Shown: one piece after another, positions 38,271 through 47,184 of the stretch
How positions within the stretch are numbered: position 1 is the first letter of the stretch
Layout: every line of letters begins with the position of its first letter
Source: Thermotoga sp. SG1
Lineage (GTDB): Bacteria > Thermotogota > Thermotogae > Thermotogales > Thermotogaceae
Length of the DNA: 64,000 nucleotides
Assembly: GCF_002865985.1 (NCBI RefSeq)
Contig: NZ_LNDD01000004.1
Coordinates: forward strand, 62,001 to 126,000
Direction of reading: 5' to 3'
Program-made: the position numbers and the translations under genes
Notes under the pieces: generated by a model
What the model was told of the DNA's origin: nothing
What the model saw: the letters and a program-made list of their open reading frames with translations, nothing else
Databases searched by the model: none

Positions 38271-39110
38271 AAAGCGAACCACTTTCCTTGCGATGTATCG
38301 TCTGAAAAAGTAAGAACTCTTGTGACCTGCCGGCAGAAAGACGGTCCTCTTGTTTCTCAGAAGACTGTGAAGAGTCGCATAAGACCGATACGGTATCACA
38401 CGATCAAACAGCGCCCAGAAAAAGAGAACTTTTTGGTCAACAAAGGGAGCGAAAGAAGCAGGATCGTAGAAGTAACAGGAAACGGGGGGCTTCCTCCTGA
38501 TGTCTTCGATGGATTCAAAACTTTTTATCACTTCCAGGGCATTTCCCCTGTTTTTGATGCAGTCTTTCTCGGATCTGCAACCAAACTCGTTTCCCTTCCC
38601 TCTGTAAAGTTCTCTCAGTTTTTTCGTGTACGGAGAGTACCAGTTTATCCAGCGCCAGTCTCCGCCGGAGCAGCAGATGATACCTTTTTCTATGCGCTTT
38701 TCCCGTGCAAGGGCAATGGTTGCTATCATACCACCGAAACTGAATCCCATCGTTGATATGGGTCTGTCGTTTTCTTTCCTTATCAGGTTCACCAGATCGA
38801 TTACATCCTGGACTGCCTCATCGAACCTCTCAACACAGTAGGCCGGTGATGGATGATAGAAAGGTTCACCACCGGTCCACTCCTTCGGTGCTCTCTTTTC
38901 GTGATAGGGAAGAACGAGGAACCAGGTCTTTATGCCGTGTTCCTTGAACCTTTCTCCAAACCAGAGAAGATACGGAATGTTTCCGTTTCCGATGCCGTGA
39001 AGAAAGATCAGGTTGTGATCTACCCTTTCTGGCTCGAAAACATAAACCCGCACGGTTTTGCTTTCTTCAACAACGGGATTGTAAGAAGCTTGGAACGTGA
39101 CGAGTTTCAC
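38253..39110 (-). CDS. Alpha/beta hydrolase of unknown substrate
   Basis: 285 residues, predicted cytoplasmic. HG oxyanion motif LIFLHGIGNGNIPYLLWFGERF, then LPYHEKRAPKEW and YCVERFDEAVQDVIDLV; nucleophile elbow STMGFSFGGMIATIALA (Ser near residue 151); the Asp candidate is in FWALFDRVIPYRSY and His in FLPAGHKSSYFFRR. The cap is short. It resembles dienelactone hydrolase/YqiA-like proteins rather than lipases. It stands alone on its strand, opposite minC. Confidence 0.85.
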   Translation of the reverse strand: MKLVTFQASYNPVVEESKTVRVYVFEPERVDHNLIFLHGIGNGNIPYLLWFGERFKEHGIKTWFLVLPYHEKRAPKEWTGGEPFYHPSPAYCVERFDEAVQDVIDLVNLIRKENDRPISTMGFSFGGMIATIALAREKRIEKGIICCSGGDWRWINWYSPYTKKLRELYRGKGNEFGCRSEKDCIKNRGNALEVIKSFESIEDIRRKPPVSCYFYDPASFAPFVDQKVLFFWALFDRVIPYRSYATLHSLLRNKRTVFLPAGHKSSYFFRRYIARKVVRFLKDDE

Positions 39111-39169
39111 GTTTCAACACCTCCGATTAATATTTTAAACGTGATAGAATCTAAAGATGAGGTGAGAGC

Positions 39170-39802
39170 ATGATAGATTTCAAGATGACGAAAGAAGGGC
39201 TCATCCTCCTGATCAGAGATTATCAGAATCTCGAAGAGGTACTGAACGAAATCACCTCGCGCGTCACCCAGATGGGGGGGTTCTTTGCGAAAGGAGACAG
39301 AATATCCCTCATGATCGAAAACCACAGCAAACACTCTCAGGACATACCGAAGATCGTTTCTTGCCTCAGAGAACTCGGCCTTGAGGTCTCACAAATACTG
39401 GTCGGAAGCACCGTTGAGGGAAAAGAGAACGATGTTAGGGTAGAGTCCAGGACCACCGTGGAGAGTACGGGAAAGGTGATAAAAAGAAACATCAGATCCG
39501 GCCAAACAGTTGTTCACTCCGGTGATGTGATCGTGTTCGGAAATGTCAACAAAGGAGCAGAGATCCTCGCCGGTGGCTCTGTGGTGGTCTTCGGAAAAGC
39601 TCAAGGTAACATAAGGGCCGGCCTGAACGAGGGAGAACAGGCGGTTGTTGCTGCTCTTGATCTTCAGACCTCTCTCATCCAGATAGCGGGTTTCATCACC
39701 CACTCAAAAGGTGAAGAAAACGTTCCATCTATCGCCCATGTGAAAGGAAACCGTATCGTGATTGAACCGTTCGATAGAGTGGATTTTGAAAGGAGTGAAT
39801 GA
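39170..39802 (+). CDS. minC: Septum site-determining protein MinC
   Basis: 210 residues. The N-terminal domain (1 to about 100: DFKMTKEGLILLIRDYQNLEEVLNEI) inhibits FtsZ; the C-terminal right-handed beta helix (about 105 to 205) has the MinC repeats IRSGQTVVHSGDVIVFGNVNKGAEILAGGSVVVFGKAQGNIRAG. Acts with MinD to keep division away from the poles. No minD or minE lies next to it, so the system is scattered. First gene of a run with three M42 peptidases. A T. maritima MinC structure is known. Confidence 0.96.
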   Translation: MIDFKMTKEGLILLIRDYQNLEEVLNEITSRVTQMGGFFAKGDRISLMIENHSKHSQDIPKIVSCLRELGLEVSQILVGSTVEGKENDVRVESRTTVESTGKVIKRNIRSGQTVVHSGDVIVFGNVNKGAEILAGGSVVVFGKAQGNIRAGLNEGEQAVVAALDLQTSLIQIAGFITHSKGEENVPSIAHVKGNRIVIEPFDRVDFERSE

Positions 39803-39803
39803 G

Positions 39804-40802
39804 TTGACGACGAAGGAACTTTTGATGAAACTCTCGGATCTCGATGGTCCTTCGGGTTACGAAGACAGTGTTGTTTCCTACATCGAATCACTCATAAAAC
39901 CCTTTGTGGATGAGACGAAAATCACAGGACATGGGAGTCTGGTTGGATACAAAAAGGGAGAAGGAAAGGGGAAACTTGCCTTTTTTGCACACGTCGATGA
40001 GATAGGTTTTGTTGTTTCGAAGGTAGAGGGAGAGTTTGCACGTCTTGAGCCGGTTGGTGGGATCGATCCAAAAGTGGTCTGTGCTTCGAGGGTGCGCGTT
40101 CATACCAGGGAAGGTGTTACTTTAGGTGTGATCGGAATGCTTGCACCACATCTTCAGTCACCAGATTCCAGAGGGAAGGTTCCATCCTTCGATGAACTTT
40201 TCCTCGATCTTTCCCTTTCCGATCGCGCCGTTCGAATCGGTGATGTAGCGGTGATAGACCAGAAATCCTTCGAAGCCGCTGGGAAAGTGGTCGGGAAAGC
40301 ACTTGACAACAGGGCAAGCTGTGCTTCTTTGATAAAAACGCTGGAGTTTCTCAAAAGGTATTCCCATCCGTGGGATGTTTACTTTGTTTTCTCCGTTCAG
40401 GAGGAAACGGGATGTCTTGGGGCGCTCACGGAGGCTTACAGAATAAACCCGGATGTTGCCGTTGTGATGGACGTCACGTTCGCTTCAGAACCGCCCTCTC
40501 ATGATCACATAGAACTCGGGAAGGGACCGGTAATTGGTCTTGGGCCAGTTGTGGACAAGAGCCTTGTTCAGAAGATTTTGCAGATCGCAAAGAAGCACAA
40601 CGTTACTCTTCAGAATGAAGTAGTGGGAGGAAGATCGGGAACGGAAACAGACTTTGCTCAACTTGTGCGGGCAGGTGTGAGGACCGCTCTGATCTCGATT
40701 CCTCTTAAATACATGCACACACCGGTGGAGATGGTTGATCCAAGAGATGTCGAAGAACTGGCAAGATTGCTTTCCATCATCGCAGTCGAACTGGAGGTGT
40801 AG
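39804..40802 (+). CDS. M42 family metallo-aminopeptidase (first of three)
   Basis: 332 residues from TTG 39804, spaced 8 bases from AGGAG; the stop of minC is one base before. Binuclear Zn/Co sites: His in LAFFAHVDEIGFVVSK, Asp in GKALDNRASCASL, Glu pair in VQEETGCLGAL, Asp in VVMDVTFASEP and the final His in LKYMHTPVEMVD. The SGTETDFAQL segment is the usual GG/SGTxxD loop. Tetrahedral M42 aminopeptidases (TET, FrvX) trim peptides after proteolysis and were long annotated as endoglucanases. Three paralogues in a row suggest hetero-complexes or complementary specificities. Confidence 0.93.
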   Translation: MTTKELLMKLSDLDGPSGYEDSVVSYIESLIKPFVDETKITGHGSLVGYKKGEGKGKLAFFAHVDEIGFVVSKVEGEFARLEPVGGIDPKVVCASRVRVHTREGVTLGVIGMLAPHLQSPDSRGKVPSFDELFLDLSLSDRAVRIGDVAVIDQKSFEAAGKVVGKALDNRASCASLIKTLEFLKRYSHPWDVYFVFSVQEETGCLGALTEAYRINPDVAVVMDVTFASEPPSHDHIELGKGPVIGLGPVVDKSLVQKILQIAKKHNVTLQNEVVGGRSGTETDFAQLVRAGVRTALISIPLKYMHTPVEMVDPRDVEELARLLSIIAVELEV

Positions 40803-40805
40803 GTG

Positions 40806-41825
40806 ATGTACCTCAGAGAACTTTCCACCATACCCGGAGTTTCCGGAGACGAAGAAAGAGTCAGAGAGTTCATAAGGTCAAAGATAGAAAACTTCGTGGA
40901 CGATCTCTTCGGCGATAGGATGGGAAACCTCATCGCTTTCAAAAAAGGGAAGGATTCTTCCAGAAGACTTCTTGTTTCTGCCCACATGGACGAAGTGGGA
41001 CTGATCGTGAGCAAGATAGAGAAAGATGGAAAAGCGGCGTTTCTACCCGTTGGTGGTGTGGATCCTCGAATCCTCCCAGGAAAGGTCGTTCAGGTGAAAG
41101 ATCTGAAGGGAGTCATAGGCTACAAACCTGTACACCTTCAGGACAGGGAAGGAAAAACACCCCCCAAATTTGAGAATCTGAGGATCGATTTTGGATTTTC
41201 TTCGAAGGAAGAGGCAGAAAAACACATCTCTGTGGGAGATTACGTTTCTTTCGTGAGTGATTATGTGGAGGGAAACGGAAGGGTAGCGGGGAAGGCCTTC
41301 GATGACAGGGCAGGTTGTTCTCTTCTCATTGACGTTCTTGAAGAGGGAGTAGAACCTGCTTATGACACTTACTTTGCCTTCACTGTCCAGGAGGAGACGG
41401 GTCTTCGCGGAAGTGCCGTGGTGGTGGAACAGATAAATCCAAATTGTGCCTTGGTCGTGGAAACGACAACGGCTGGGGACAACCCGGAACTGGAAAAGCA
41501 AAGGTGGGCAACCCACCTGGGTGACGGTCCTGCGATCACCTTCTACCACAGAGGCTATGTGATACCGGGAAAGATCTTCCGGACCATCGTGGACACAGCG
41601 AAGGCAATGGGGATTCCATTCCAGATGAAGAGAAGAAGTGCCGGTGGAACGGATGCTGCTCGCTATGCAAGAACCGCCTATGGGGTTCCAGCCGGTGTCG
41701 TGTCCGTTCCGGCAAGGTACATTCACAGTCCACAGTCGGTTTTGGATCTGAACGATTACAGAAACACCATGAAACTCGTGAAGGTTCTTGTCGAAGAAGG
41801 AAAGATCGTGGAGGTGATTCGATGA
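40806..41825 (+). CDS. M42 family metallo-aminopeptidase (second of three)
   Basis: 339 residues from ATG 40806 after GGAGGTGTAGGTG. Metal ligands in LVSAHMDEVGLIVSKI, GKAFDDRAGCSLLI, VQEETGLRGSAV, ALVVETTTAGDNP and RYIHSPQSVLD; loop SAGGTDAARYARTA. Compared with its neighbours it carries a Glu instead of Asp in the fourth ligand segment (VVETTTAGD), which is within the range for the family. It overlaps the next gene by 4 bases (ATGA). Confidence 0.93.
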   Translation: MYLRELSTIPGVSGDEERVREFIRSKIENFVDDLFGDRMGNLIAFKKGKDSSRRLLVSAHMDEVGLIVSKIEKDGKAAFLPVGGVDPRILPGKVVQVKDLKGVIGYKPVHLQDREGKTPPKFENLRIDFGFSSKEEAEKHISVGDYVSFVSDYVEGNGRVAGKAFDDRAGCSLLIDVLEEGVEPAYDTYFAFTVQEETGLRGSAVVVEQINPNCALVVETTTAGDNPELEKQRWATHLGDGPAITFYHRGYVIPGKIFRTIVDTAKAMGIPFQMKRRSAGGTDAARYARTAYGVPAGVVSVPARYIHSPQSVLDLNDYRNTMKLVKVLVEEGKIVEVIR

Positions 41826-42817
41826 AGGATCTGATCAAAAGGTTAACGGAGGCATTTGGACCAAGTGGACGAGAAGAAGAAGTGAAAAAGATCTTGCTGG
41901 AAGAACTCGAAGGGTACATAGATGGTTACAGGGAGGACGGACTTGGAAACCTCATCGTCTGGAAAGGATCAGGGGAGAAGAAGGTGATTCTTGACGCACA
42001 CATCGATGAAATAGGTGTGGCAGTCACGAACATAGATGAGAAGGGCTTTCTGATGATAGAACCCGTTGGAGGCCTTTCTCCCTACATGCTTCTTGGAAAG
42101 AGGATCCGTTTCGAAAGCGGTGCCGTTGGTGTCGTTGGTATGGAAGGAGAGACTCTCGAGGAAAGACAGGAAAACGTGAAGAAGCTCTCTTTCGACAAAC
42201 TCTTCGTGGACGTTGGAGCAAAATCTCGGGAGGATGCAGAGAGGATCTGTCCGATAGGTAGTTTTGGAGTCTATGACAGTGGATTTGCAGAAGTATCCGG
42301 AAAGTACGTCTCAAAAGCAATGGATGACAGGATAGGGTGTGCGGTTATCGTGGAGGTTTTCAGAAGGATCAAGCCGTCTGTTACCCTCTACGGGGTTTTC
42401 AGCGTCCAGGAAGAAGATGGTATCGTTGGTGCCTCCGTTGCCGGATACAACATACCAGCAAGCGAAGCCATCGTCGTAGACGTAACCGATTCTGCAGACA
42501 CTCCAAAAGCGATGAAAAGACACGCCATGAAACTCTCTGGAGGACCTGCTCTGAAGGTGAAAGACAGAGCGTCCATAAGCAACAGAAAGATCCTTGAAAA
42601 ACTCGTTGAGACCGCTGAAAGATTCAACATAAAATACCAGATGGAAGTTCTGACCTTTGGAGGAACGAACGCCATGGGATATCAGAGAACAAGAGAAGGT
42701 ATCCCTTCAGTGACCGTATCCATTCCCACACGGTACGTTCATTCACCGAGCGAGATGGTCTGTCCAGAAGATGTGGAGGGGACGGTGGAACTTCTGATCA
42801 GATATCTGGGGGAGTGA
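41822..42817 (+). CDS. M42 family metallo-aminopeptidase (third of three)
   Basis: 331 residues. Ligand segments: LDAHIDEIGVAVTN, SKAMDDRIGCAVIV, VQEEDGIVGASV, IVVDVTDSADTP, and TRYVHSPSEMV; loop FGGTNAMGYQRT has Asn where the usual motif has Asp (GGTD), which may change specificity. The start overlaps the second peptidase. The next gene follows after 3 bases. Together the three share clear similarity throughout, consistent with tandem duplication followed by divergence. Confidence 0.93.
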   Translation: MKDLIKRLTEAFGPSGREEEVKKILLEELEGYIDGYREDGLGNLIVWKGSGEKKVILDAHIDEIGVAVTNIDEKGFLMIEPVGGLSPYMLLGKRIRFESGAVGVVGMEGETLEERQENVKKLSFDKLFVDVGAKSREDAERICPIGSFGVYDSGFAEVSGKYVSKAMDDRIGCAVIVEVFRRIKPSVTLYGVFSVQEEDGIVGASVAGYNIPASEAIVVDVTDSADTPKAMKRHAMKLSGGPALKVKDRASISNRKILEKLVETAERFNIKYQMEVLTFGGTNAMGYQRTREGIPSVTVSIPTRYVHSPSEMVCPEDVEGTVELLIRYLGE

Positions 42818-42820
42818 AAG

Positions 42821-43522
42821 ATGGCAAGGGTAACCCTCTCTGAGGGACAGTCCCGGTTTCTCTTCTGGCTCATAGTTGTGATATTTTCCGCCGTCATAGC
42901 CCTTATATCTTACAACCTGTATCTGAAGTGGCAACTCAAAAACGTGAAGGTGGAGATCGTAGAGATAAAGCCCGTTGAGGTGAACATACCGGAAGAACTC
43001 AAGGTACCGGTTGAAGTCACACCCCCACCCACTCCTCTTCTTGTGGAATTCGAAGAATTCGACTACGAGAAATTGAGAAACGAAATGGCCGATTTCGTCT
43101 CCGAGGACCAGACCGTTTCCTCCTTTGTTGTGAAGAAAGACGACGCCCTGAGGATAATCAGAAGGGCAAAACTTCCCTATCTGATCACTCCTGTGTCCAC
43201 AGACACGTACTCTGTGGTTCTCCTCGGAGAGTTCGACGACTTTTCCCAGGTTGCCCAAAAATCCCTCTACGGAGTTTTTGTGATAACGACCGTATCAGAA
43301 AATCTCTCAAAGGAACTCGCCTACGACCTGAGAGTGGCGGGGTATCCCTCTTACGTTTATGCCTTCACGAAGGGCGGAAAGAACTATTACTCCGTCGTGA
43401 TGGGGGCGTTTCCTACTCGCAGACTGGCAATGGAGTACTTTGAAAAACTCAACTGGGATGACATCATGAAAAGGATCGGGACAAACAGCCCTGGATACGC
43501 CGGGGGGTTGATCTCTCCTTGA
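42821..43522 (+). CDS. Membrane-anchored SPOR-like protein
   Basis: 233 residues. A single N-terminal membrane segment (FLFWLIVVIFSAVIALISYNL, residues about 12 to 32), a Pro-rich periplasmic stretch (KVPVEVTPPPTPLLVEFEEF), and two repeats that resemble SPOR-type alpha/beta units (SVVLLGEFDDFSQVAQKSLYGVFV and YYSVVMGAFPTRRLAMEYFEKL). SPOR domains bind denuded peptidoglycan at division sites, which would fit with minC in the same run, but the match is by pattern only. Confidence 0.6.
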   Translation: MARVTLSEGQSRFLFWLIVVIFSAVIALISYNLYLKWQLKNVKVEIVEIKPVEVNIPEELKVPVEVTPPPTPLLVEFEEFDYEKLRNEMADFVSEDQTVSSFVVKKDDALRIIRRAKLPYLITPVSTDTYSVVLLGEFDDFSQVAQKSLYGVFVITTVSENLSKELAYDLRVAGYPSYVYAFTKGGKNYYSVVMGAFPTRRLAMEYFEKLNWDDIMKRIGTNSPGYAGGLISP

Positions 43523-44064
43523 AGATCAAACGAGAACACCAGAGGATGGCACTGCTTCTGACACTCGTGTTCTTCATCCTTCTGGGAATAGTCGTGGAAC
43601 GAAACAGAGCACCAGAAGAAAAAGATGTTCCGCCTCAAAAGGTTACATCCTTTCCTATTGACCTGAACAGTGCGTCCATTGAGGATCTTATGAGCATTCC
43701 GGGGATAGGCCCTGTGAAAGCTCAAAGGATCGTTGAGTACAGAGAATCACATGGAAGATTTTCGACCGTCGAGGAATTAACAAACGTTTCCGGCATCGGT
43801 GAAAAGACGTTGGAGAAGATCTCAAAGTACGTGATCGTCGAGGGAGTTGAACAACCTTCCAGAAATGAAGTCACAAAACTGAATGTCAACACGGCGTCTC
43901 TGGAAGAACTGAAAACATTGCCCTACATCGGAGAGGTAAAGGCAAGAGCCATAATCGAATATCGCGAAGAACACGGCCCATTCTCTTCTCCCGAGGACCT
44001 TTTGAACGTTCCCGGAATCGGTGAGAAAACGCTGGAAAAAATCAGAGGAAAAATCACATTTTGA
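43519..44064 (+). CDS. Tandem ComEA-like helix-hairpin-helix protein
   Basis: 181 residues. One N-terminal membrane helix (MALLLTLVFFILLGIVVE), then two ComEA-type units: DLNSASIEDLMSIPGIGPVKAQRIVEYRE ... VSGIGEKTLEKI (about 50 to 112) and LNVNTASLEELKTLPYIGEVKARAIIEYREEHG ... VPGIGEKTLEKI (about 120 to 180). ComEA binds incoming DNA on the outer face of the membrane in natural transformation. The duplicated unit is unusual; normal ComEA has one. Overlaps the flanking genes by 4 bases. Confidence 0.9.
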   Translation: MKIKREHQRMALLLTLVFFILLGIVVERNRAPEEKDVPPQKVTSFPIDLNSASIEDLMSIPGIGPVKAQRIVEYRESHGRFSTVEELTNVSGIGEKTLEKISKYVIVEGVEQPSRNEVTKLNVNTASLEELKTLPYIGEVKARAIIEYREEHGPFSSPEDLLNVPGIGEKTLEKIRGKITF

Positions 44065-44078
44065 AAGGAGGAAAAGGT

Positions 44079-44555
44079 ATGAAGAAGCTGTTTTTGCCTT
44101 TTGTCCTGGTGGGAGTTCTTCTTGCGACACTCCTTGTTTCCCAAAGTTCCACAGGATCTCTCAGAGTGGCGTACGTGGATATTGAAAAGGCAACCGAGAA
44201 CTACCAGAAGTGGAAGGATCTGAACGAGAAATACAGGCGCGATTACTCTTTCTATCAGAATAAACTCAAGGAGATGGAAAGCGAACTGAAAAAGATGCAG
44301 GAAGAAGGAAGATCCCAGGAGGAAATCCAGGCGAAACAGAAAGAAATCCTCGCAAAAAAGACTGAGTACGAGAACCTCCTCAAGTCGGAGTACCAGCCAA
44401 AAATCCAGGAAATCATGAACGAAGTCGTCAAAAAGATCCAGGAGTACGCAAGCGTCATGGGGTATGACCTTGTCTTCACGAATCAGGTGGTCGTTTACGG
44501 AAATCCTGCCCTCGACATCACGGAACAGGTGATCGCTTACATAAACCAGCAATGA
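44079..44555 (+). CDS. OmpH/Skp-like periplasmic chaperone
   Basis: 158 residues from ATG 44079, with AAAGGAGGAAAAG. Signal peptide (KKLFLPFVLVGVLLATLLVSQ), then VAYVDIEKATENYQKWKDLNEKYRRDYSFYQ, a long coiled coil rich in Glu, Lys and Gln (about 45 to 115), and the terminal beta segment YDLVFTNQVVVYGNPALDITEQVI. This is the Skp pattern: tentacle-like helices escorting outer membrane proteins. Its presence next to lptB fits a diderm envelope such as the Thermotoga toga. Confidence 0.9.
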   Translation: MKKLFLPFVLVGVLLATLLVSQSSTGSLRVAYVDIEKATENYQKWKDLNEKYRRDYSFYQNKLKEMESELKKMQEEGRSQEEIQAKQKEILAKKTEYENLLKSEYQPKIQEIMNEVVKKIQEYASVMGYDLVFTNQVVVYGNPALDITEQVIAYINQQ

Positions 44556-45259
44556 TTTTGAGATGCGTGAATCTCACAAAGAGGTTTGGAAGAAGAGTTG
44601 TGGTCGATCGGGTGAACCTTGAGTTCAATCAGGGTGAGGTCACTGGTCTTCTCGGACCAAATGGTGCCGGGAAGACCACTATTTTCAACATGATACTCGG
44701 TGTTGTGGTCCCATCGTCTGGAAAGATCCTCTTTGAAGACACGGACATAACGAGATTTCCGGTCTACAAGAGAGCAAGACTTGGAATCACGTACCTTCAG
44801 CAGGAAACGTCTGTTTTCGGTGGGCTCACCGTCAGGGAGAACATAGAACTTGTACTTCGGTTCTTCGAAAAAGACAGTGAAAAGAGAGAAGAAAAGATCG
44901 AGCAGCTCCTCCACGAGTTCCATCTGAAACCCCTTGAAAACCAGCCGGCGAGTTTTCTTTCCGGTGGTGAAAAGAGAAAATTGGAACTTGCAAGGATGAT
45001 GTGTCTGAACCCATCTTTTGTCCTTCTGGACGAGCCCTTCAGCGGGATAGATCCAAAGACCGTCAAGGAAATACAGAAGATGGTTCTTGAACTGAAACAA
45101 AGGAATTTTGGAGTGGTTGTCACCGATCACAACGTGGACGAACTTGCAGAGATCGCGGACAGGATATACGTCATCTACAAGGGAAAGATCCTCGCTGAGG
45201 GAAGACCGGAGGAGGTTCTGGAAGACGAAACTGTGAAGGAGGTGTACCTCGGATCGTGA
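44552..45259 (+). CDS. lptB: LPS-export-type ABC ATPase LptB
   Basis: 235 residues. Walker A GLLGPNGAGKTTIFNMILG; Q-loop TYLQQETSVFGGLTVREN; signature ASFLSGGEKRKLELARMM; Walker B FVLLDEPFSGIDP; H-loop VVTDHNVDELAEIAD. The combination FGGLTVREN and VTDHNV is diagnostic of LptB within ABC ATPases. In diderms LptB powers lipopolysaccharide transport by LptFG; T. maritima has no classical LPS, so the cargo may be another lipid or glycolipid. ATG overlaps skp by 4 bases. Confidence 0.9.
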   Translation: MILRCVNLTKRFGRRVVVDRVNLEFNQGEVTGLLGPNGAGKTTIFNMILGVVVPSSGKILFEDTDITRFPVYKRARLGITYLQQETSVFGGLTVRENIELVLRFFEKDSEKREEKIEQLLHEFHLKPLENQPASFLSGGEKRKLELARMMCLNPSFVLLDEPFSGIDPKTVKEIQKMVLELKQRNFGVVVTDHNVDELAEIADRIYVIYKGKILAEGRPEEVLEDETVKEVYLGS

Positions 45260-45771
45260 AACGAGTCGGTGTGGTGGGATACTCCGGTCCTATCGACAGA
45301 CCTCCCGTGTCGGATCTCAGAGAGCTCTGTCTTGACCTTGGAATGAAACTCGCTGAAAAGGGCTTTTTGATCTTCAACGGTGGAAGAGACGGTGTGATGG
45401 AACTGGTGTCTCAGGGTGCCAGAGAATCGGGCGGCACGGTGGTGGGAATACTTCCTGATGAAGAAACGGGAAATCCTCATCTGTCCGTTGCTGTAAAGAC
45501 GGGGCTTGATTTTCAGATGAGGTCTTTCGTTCTTTTAAGAAACGTGGACGTTGTTGCTTCGATCGGTGGGGAAATAGGAACGGCGATAGAGATACTGGGT
45601 GCCTACGCCCTTGGAAAGCCTGTGATCCTGCTTAGGGGAACTGGTGGCTGGACGGACAGGATCGCTCAGGTGCTGATAGAAGGAAAATACCTGGACAACA
45701 GGAAAATCGTGGAGGTCCACCAGGCCTGGACGGTGGAGGAAGCCGTAAGGATCATCGAACAGATTCTGTAA
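45256..45771 (+). CDS. Rossmann-fold protein of the LOG-related TIGR00725 family
   Basis: 171 residues. Motifs: VGVVGYSGPIDRPPVSDL, LAEKGFLIFNGGRDGVMELVSQGARESGG, GGEIGTAIEILGAYALGKPVILL. The GGxxGxMxA-like pattern is that of lysine-decarboxylase-like (LOG) proteins; in bacteria these are nucleotide-binding proteins of uncertain reaction, perhaps phosphoribohydrolases. The family has a T. maritima structure. Overlaps lptB by 4 bases and converges with cutA by 20 bases. Confidence 0.88.
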   Translation: MKRVGVVGYSGPIDRPPVSDLRELCLDLGMKLAEKGFLIFNGGRDGVMELVSQGARESGGTVVGILPDEETGNPHLSVAVKTGLDFQMRSFVLLRNVDVVASIGGEIGTAIEILGAYALGKPVILLRGTGGWTDRIAQVLIEGKYLDNRKIVEVHQAWTVEEAVRIIEQIL

Positions 45772-46057
45772 GCCAGTTCAGATATTCGGGAAGAACGTTT
45801 TCTACCTTCAGTGTGAATATCGCTGGAACTTCATAAGGGTGAAGTTTTTTCAGTTCCTCGTAAACCTTTTTTTCGTTCTCCTCAGTGGTCTTGAAGAGGG
45901 CTGCCCATTCTCTGTCTTCAACGATCTCACCCTTCCACCAGTACCCTGATCTGATCTCAAACGCGTTGAAACAGGCGATCAGTTTCTTTTCAAGGAGTTT
46001 TCTTCCAATCTCAAGGGCTTTTTCTTCGCTTGGAAAGGTGGAGTACACGATCACCAT
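45752..46057 (-). CDS. cutA: CutA-like divalent-ion tolerance/trimeric PII-fold protein
   Basis: 101 residues. VIVYSTFPSEEKALEIGRKLLEKKLIACFN at the N-terminus, YWWKGEIVEDREWAALFKTT in the middle and LHPYEVPAIFTLKVE near the end are the CutA1 signature. CutA forms very stable trimers with a PII-like fold; the cellular role (metal tolerance or signalling) is unsettled. ATG 46057 follows GAGGAGGGATAGC just inside the end of the K+ channel gene, so both genes are one transcript. Confidence 0.95.
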   Translation of the reverse strand: MVIVYSTFPSEEKALEIGRKLLEKKLIACFNAFEIRSGYWWKGEIVEDREWAALFKTTEENEKKVYEELKKLHPYEVPAIFTLKVENVLPEYLNWLTESVR

Positions 46058-46058
46058 G

Positions 46059-47060
46059 CTATCCCTCCTCGATCAGCTTGTGGAGTTTTTCAAAGTGATC
46101 GCTCTTTCCAACCACCATCAGTCTGTCTTCGGGAAGTATCCTCGTGTCTCCAGTTGGGTTGAAGATCACTTCTCCACCACGCCTTATCGCTATGACGATG
46201 GTGCCGGCTCTTTTTGAGAGGTTTATCTCTCCGAGCGTCTTGCCCGCTATGGGACTCTCAGGGGGAATCATCACTTCTTCTATTCTGAAAGACTCTTCAC
46301 CGAACGAGAGAATGTCCAGAAAACTTATGGTGGTGGGATTGAGTGCCATCTGAGCAAGCCTCACTCCTGCAAGTTCCGAGGTGGCTATTACCTTGTCAGC
46401 TCCGGCGTAGACGAGCTTGCTGAGGGCCTTCATATCAGAAACCCTCGAGACGATCTCGAGGTTGGGATTCAGAGATTTTGCGGTGAGGACAACAAAAGTG
46501 CTCTTTGCATCGTCGGGAAGAGTGACGATAAGAGACCTTGCCCTCTCCACACCTGCTCTCATGAGCACCTCTTCTTCCACGGCATCTCCCACAACGTAGG
46601 GGAATTCTTCCCCAAGGAAATCTTCCAGCCTTTTGATTGCTTCTTCAGAAACGTCTATCACGACAAAAGGTCTTCTGGATTTCATTATCTCGAGGGTTGT
46701 GTGTCTTCCAGTTCTTCCTGCCCCCACCACTATGAAATGATCTCTCAGTTTGTCTATCATTTTCTTTATCCTCCTGTTTTTGAAGTATTCTCGGACATGC
46801 CCTTCGATTATCAAAGACGTGATCGAGGTGAATCCATAAAGTACGATCGTCACGCCAGCTCCTATGAGAATAGAGGCGATCACCTTCCCTACAGGAGAGA
46901 TACCCTCTGGAAGAGAATATCCCACTGTGGAAATGGTGATCAGGGTGAAGAAAAACGAGTCAAAAAGATTCCATCCTTCTGTCAGATGAAACGCCACGGT
47001 CCCAAACACAAAGATAAAAGCTATTGCAGACACCAGAACGGTGATGTTCTTTCTTATCAC
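46059..47060 (-). CDS. Potassium channel with TrkA-N/TrkA-C (RCK) domains
   Basis: 333 residues from GTG 47060, which follows GAGGTGG (6 bases); the frame opens at 47099, but TAATAT there looks like a promoter. Two membrane helices flank a pore loop with FFTLITISTVGYSLPEG (selectivity filter TVGYS). After this lies a Rossmann RCK domain (HFIVVGAGRTGRHTTLEIMK, VIDVSEEAIKRL, VVGDAVEEEVL) and a TrkA-C domain near the end (IPPESPIAGKTLGEINL). A tetrameric MthK-like channel, gated by cytoplasmic ligand. Similar channels occur in all Thermotoga genomes I know. Confidence 0.92.
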   Translation of the reverse strand: MIRKNITVLVSAIAFIFVFGTVAFHLTEGWNLFDSFFFTLITISTVGYSLPEGISPVGKVIASILIGAGVTIVLYGFTSITSLIIEGHVREYFKNRRIKKMIDKLRDHFIVVGAGRTGRHTTLEIMKSRRPFVVIDVSEEAIKRLEDFLGEEFPYVVGDAVEEEVLMRAGVERARSLIVTLPDDAKSTFVVLTAKSLNPNLEIVSRVSDMKALSKLVYAGADKVIATSELAGVRLAQMALNPTTISFLDILSFGEESFRIEEVMIPPESPIAGKTLGEINLSKRAGTIVIAIRRGGEVIFNPTGDTRILPEDRLMVVGKSDHFEKLHKLIEEG

Positions 47061-47184
47061 TTCATACCACCTCAGGATAAATATTACACCATATTTCATC
47101 GTTTTTTATCAGTTGGTTTTTGATATAATAACCTATGAATATTCCATAAATAAGCATAAAAATACCTGACAAGGGGGGATTGTT

